This document shows positions 60,045 to 64,000 of a DNA stretch of 64,000 nucleotides, in pieces. The number at the start of each line of letters is the position of its first letter. The stretch's first letter is position 1. Below the pieces are notes generated by a model. The model was not told where the DNA came from, ran no database searches, and worked only from the letters and a program-made list of their open reading frames with translations. This DNA comes from Campylorhamphus procurvoides. Its lineage: Eukaryota; Chordata; Aves; Passeriformes; Dendrocolaptidae. The translations under genes and the position numbers were made by a program. Location of the stretch: the NCBI GenBank assembly GCA_013396655.1, contig WBMV01004766.1, positions 248,001-312,000 on the forward strand. Direction: 5' to 3'.

Positions 60045-62572
60045 GAAGAATATAGGTGGGGGTCTTTTTAATTCATGCTGAATTATTTAAGATTTCTCCT
60101 TTCCTTTCCTTTAAATTTCCACTCCCTTTTCAATCTCAGTCAATGGGTAACTAAATTGTGATTCCAAGTTATAAACTCCACTGACTGCAGGTCTTAAACA
60201 CTGCCATTGTGTTATAGAATATGAAATCCATAGGGATCAATCCTCCTCAATCCTGTGAGGAGCTAGGACTGCCTGCATCCCAGGAGTGCTGTGTTACCTA
60301 CTGAGGAGGGAGAACATCATCCCTGTGCTGGCACAGGTGGAGGGACAGGAGGAAAGAGTGGGGCTCTTGCTGGTGGTGGGAGGTGGCACCATTGTATTTG
60401 TTGTCACATAACATGGAGATGGAAGAAAGTTTATGGTGACCACTGGTGGGAGAAATGGATGATGGTCTGATGGAGCTGGCTGTGCTGCTGCCCATGGTTT
60501 GCTGCTGGCAACCCAGAAAATGCCTTCGTGAGGTAAGACTGTTGTCACTGGGCAGGAGGAATGGGGGTTCTGCATTAATTAATTGAATTGCACAAAGAAA
60601 TGTGACTGGTAAATCAGGAACAGCTGAACTTTGCAACCAAAAGCAGTGAAATGCAGCAAAATTTCTCAATCATCTGTACTATAAATAGTCAGCAATTGTA
60701 TGTTCTTTAAAACAGTGAATAAATCAAAATTGTGTTAATACCAGGTGCTTTCCCCTGGTCATGTCAAAGACTGTTTTTAATTCCTAGAATAACAGCTCAG
60801 ATTGTTCCTTCTCACAAAATTAATAGTTGTGAGAAATACTTCCTTAAGTTCTTAACGTGGTTCCCAGAGAGCTGCTTTTCAGAGTGCCCTTACCACGTCT
60901 CTACTTATGTTTTTAACAAACTTCACTCCTTGGTTTAACAGCCAAACTATAAAAACTTTTAGACAGGTCAGTGAAACTGACTCAATACCAGAGTATCAAA
61001 TGGTGCAACTGTAGTGATGTTAGAAATATCAAACAATAATTCCCTTTAGATGACAGACATTCACGGTGGTTAATGCATGTGAAAGGAGCTCAGAACAGGC
61101 TTCTCCTGCTGGGATCTGATACTGAAACCTTCCCTGACCTCCACTAGACCCTCAACTCTTCCAAATCTCAGTTAACATGATTTAACAAGTGACTTTTAAC
61201 TGCAGACAAATGCGATTCACACAGTATAACTTGGGTTTGCCTATATAAACTCCTTATTCAATTCCATGCCTACTAAAATGTGACTTCTTGTTAGGTTTAT
61301 TCTGATAGATAAGTCACATTAAAAAAAAAATACATTTCATTTCACCAATTGCCTGTTTAGCTTTCTCAGGTCTAGGAATGTGAGCTGTCTGTGTGCAATG
61401 AAAAATGCCTGTGTGCTTTCCTCCAAGAAGCTTTGAGCATGGTCTTTTAAACTGACCTGAATTTTCAGAGCATGCATCCCCTAATAGCTTCCTTGATGTT
61501 ACAGTTGTTCAGAAGCAACAGTGGTTGAGGCCAGAAAAAAATGTGTCTAATCTTTCTCCCAGAACATTTGATGTTGACTTTTTTTTTCATGTATCTTTTA
61601 AAATTCTTTTTTTTCTATATCATTTTAAAGATTAATAACATAGGGATTAATTACCTAGAGATAAAAGTGCCTTTATTAATACATGCCATTTTCAAACTTA
61701 ATGGGAAAAGGGAACATATTGTCTGTTTCACTCTATGCTGGTATCTGTTTATTACTGTTTCTAGTCCTGATCTGGACTTTGCTTCACTGCACTTTGTCAA
61801 ATCCTTTGGAGACTCCGACTAAAAGCAGCAACCCAGGTATGCATTCAATTTTCAAGGCACACACTTGTAGCTGGACACACAATCTCTTGTATTTTCAGGT
61901 ACAGGGCAGTATTTGCCTGTTTCTCCCATCTACAGTAATAAATTCTTTATGGTCATTTCAGATTGACAATAGCACCACCTAATTAAATCCCTGAAAATAT
62001 TACATCCTTGGAATAAAATAAAAAAATGCTTTCCTATTATTGTGCCCTGTCATTTTTTTCATCTGTGGAGGAAGACATATAACTACAGCAAGAAATTCAT
62101 CCTTTTCCAACATAGACGTAAAAATTGGACAAGATAAATTACCTTGGAGAAAACCAGGAGTTACTATATTAACCTAATCTACACTGAGTTGACAAGGCAC
62201 ACCACTTTCAGGCAGGTAAACTTGTAAAACTGGAATCACACCAGGAGTTCTTTAGGACAAGGGTTTCTAGAATTTACTTTTCCCAGCTTTTCAAACTCCT
62301 ATTGAGATTTATACCTCGCTGTCATTACATATCGTGGCACTGCAGTGCTCTCAGATAACTGGTTTCAGCAGATAAATTAGGTACATATATCTTTGTTCCA
62401 AGGCATCTTTATGCCCATTTTTTCTCTTCTGGGATAAACACATTATGGATGTCACCAGACTTGCTATGATCAGCCTGCTTGATTCCAGCTGATGGGACCT
62501 GGGTATGGCCAGGAGCAATGGGGGCAAATCTCCCTCACACCTATAAAAGAAGCCACTCCAACAGGGCAGACA
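60045..62572. other. Unique stretch, no gene recognised
   Basis: 60,240-60,560 is more GC-rich and its plus strand G-rich. The minus-strand frames there (93 and 123 codons) are S/P/T-rich and without domain. The rest is AT-rich. A TATA-like CCTATAAAAG is at about 62,539-62,548, just upstream of a CR1 tip, with no other promoter evidence. Confidence 0.45.
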
Positions 62573-62660
62573 AAGAGACATGACAGTTCTGGGTTAATGG
62601 TTGGACTTGATGATCTTAAAGGTCTTTTTCCACCTGACTGTTAGCTTTTCTATTGTGTTA
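62573..62660 (+). mobile_element. CR1 LINE 3' tip
   Basis: Sense copy: AGAGACATGACAGTTCTGGG, TTAATGGTTGGACTTGATGA, TCTTAAAGGTCTTTTTCCAC, CTG. This is the final block of the CR1 3'UTR. The terminal units are decayed to TTAGCTTTTCTATTGTGTT. Only about 85 bp remain. Confidence 0.85.
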
Positions 62661-64000
62661 CTTGCAACCTCCATTACTAGTTACTTATTTCAGTCCATTA
62701 GTTCTGATTCTTCTCAAATCCCACAACAGGCTGTGGATATACTTATTACCATCTTTTCTGAGATCAAAAATTCATTTATGACATTGTCTTGGAGCTATTT
62801 CTGATATTCCCTTTCACTACCTGCTGTGCAGTGCTGCTATTTATGTCAGGATCACTTTGGGTGCAAACCACAACCGCAGCAGCAAACTATAGAAGCGGCA
62901 TTTCCCAAGCAGATCATTGCATGAGCACAAACTCACAGCCATCTTCCTCAGTGCTGGAGACATCACAGTGTTATTCCTTGCAAACCTGCTGGGTTGCTCA
63001 GTTACTATTCATGAGTCTGTTCTTGTCTGCCTGCTGGTACCGGTGGTGAAATCAATTCACTCCCTTTACTCTTCTATTCACAGTCCGACTTTGAAAACAT
63101 GAGCATCCACTTTGTTCTTTACAGCTCTGCCTTGTTGAGAGGGACCATCCTGATGGGAAACAGGGACAAGTGGCTCTTTCAAATACATGCTTCATTTGTT
63201 TGCAATTAAAAAGGGTACTCGAGCTTTGCCTCAAATATTTTGTCCACTGCTCTACTGAGTGCATTGTTCTGATGCCATCAAGGACATCACAGCGTATCTC
63301 TAATGTGATGATGTTTATCCTTTGTTCAAACACTATTAGGACTGCATCTTTTCAGGCAGTAACTCTCTCATGTATTTGCCTCAAAATTTCTGTTGTTGGT
63401 GAAGAGCTTATCACCCATTTTAGACTCAAAAATTTATCCTCCAGTACCTGTGACTTTTCGTTTATGAATCATATCACTGTTTCTGTCAGATCTCTGCCTT
63501 CTGTCCCAAAATTCAATTAAAAGTTAACAAATATCATGTTTGCTTTGAGTTTTTCTGCCACTCTGCTGCTCCTGCAGTGCTCTCCATGGCTCCTATGAAA
63601 AATTAAACATAACTTGCAGCACTTTATGATCTCCCTGATCCCCATCTCCTGCCAGCCCACCTGCTCACCAGTTTCTCTGCTGGCTGGCAGGTAAACCCCC
63701 AGGTTTCCCAGTAATCTGACCTTTTACAAACCTTGCTCAGGGATGTTCCTGCACTTTGGCTATTGGTCTGCATCAGAACCGGGATCCACAACTCACCTGG
63801 GGCTGCTGCCTGCAATTCTCCTGCCCCATGAGTCATCTGATGCTCACTGACTTTACCTTCTTCCCAGGGAGCCAGGTACCATGGGAAGTGGGCAGCAGGC
63901 TCTTGGAAAGCAACACAAAAGCCACATTGCACTTCTGATTAGTAGGACTCATCAGTTTTCCTTTCCCTTGAAAAAAGAAATCCATTTCAGAGCATAACTT
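62661..64000. other. Unique stretch to the window edge
   Basis: No transposon or known gene recognised. Open frames of 116 codons (63,170-63,520, plus) and 102 codons (63,624-63,932, minus) have no recognisable domain. The last 400 bp are GC-richer. A gene exon could lie here unrecognised, but nothing supports calling one. Confidence 0.4.

Noticed and set aside
60294..60669. Overlapping S/P/T-rich minus-strand frames
   Set aside because: Two different frames of the same GC-richer block are both open, which points to composition and not selection.
62530..62600. TATA-containing LTR promoter upstream of the CR1 tip
   Set aside because: CCTATAAAAG alone is not enough. No LTR ends, polyadenylation signal or repeat wording could be recognised.
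1..64000. tRNA, rRNA, snRNA genes, CRISPR arrays and mitochondrial insertions
   Set aside because: I looked for cloverleaf A/B boxes, repeat-spacer periodicity and mitochondrial gene wording and saw none. Small or decayed copies could escape reading by eye.

Overview
This 64 kb window looks like avian nuclear DNA, probably intergenic or deep intronic sequence from an AT-rich, gene-poor region. The diagnosis rests on interspersed repeats. At least ten pieces carry the unmistakable 3' region of chicken-repeat-1 (CR1) LINEs: the antisense 'catagaatggtttgggttggaagg' type of signature (described here by position, not quoted at length), or the sense 'gatgatcttaaaggtctttt' type ending in short ATTCTATG-like repeats. 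A placement among birds, such as passerine, cannot be made safely from the sequence alone.

No protein-coding exon, tRNA, rRNA, CRISPR array, operon or bacterial feature was found. The longest open frames are 121-166 codons. They lie in repeats or in low-complexity or skewed sequence, lack recognisable domains, and match the length expected by chance in 64 kb of AT-rich DNA. A small or diverged exon could still be present and missed by eye.

Layout: 1-3.9 kb is unique AT-rich sequence. 3.88-4.6 kb holds an old, badly decayed CR1 reverse-transcriptase segment. 4.6-19.6 kb is mostly unique, with a CR1 3' end at 6.85-7.06 kb and a small (ATA)n tract at 9.35 kb. 19.6-22.9 kb has three CR1 pieces of different ages, one resembling an old turtle/crocodile-type CR1. 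22.9-31.9 kb is a 9 kb stretch without a recognisable transposon. 31.9-33.6 kb has two sense CR1 pieces, one with an internal deletion. 39.97-42.5 kb is the densest repeat cluster: an antisense CR1, then an LTR-like element of about 300 bp, a perfect 28 bp hairpin and another antisense CR1. 42.5-52 kb is unique apart from a modest GC-rich island near 48 kb. 51.99-52.14 kb is a (TTCC)n microsatellite. 52.9-56.99 kb has three CR1 pieces, including the longest 3' piece (about 570 bp). 57-64 kb contains (GTTT)n and (TAA)n microsatellites and one CR1 3' tip at 62.6 kb.

There is no gene system to explain. What the window records is several rounds of CR1 activity, one probable endogenous-retrovirus LTR remnant, microsatellite growth and a number of very short local duplications. 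I found no convincing undescribed biological system. The items most worth a second look are the CR1/LTR/hairpin cluster at 39.97-40.99 kb, the old CR1 copy at 22.8 kb and a few conservation candidates.
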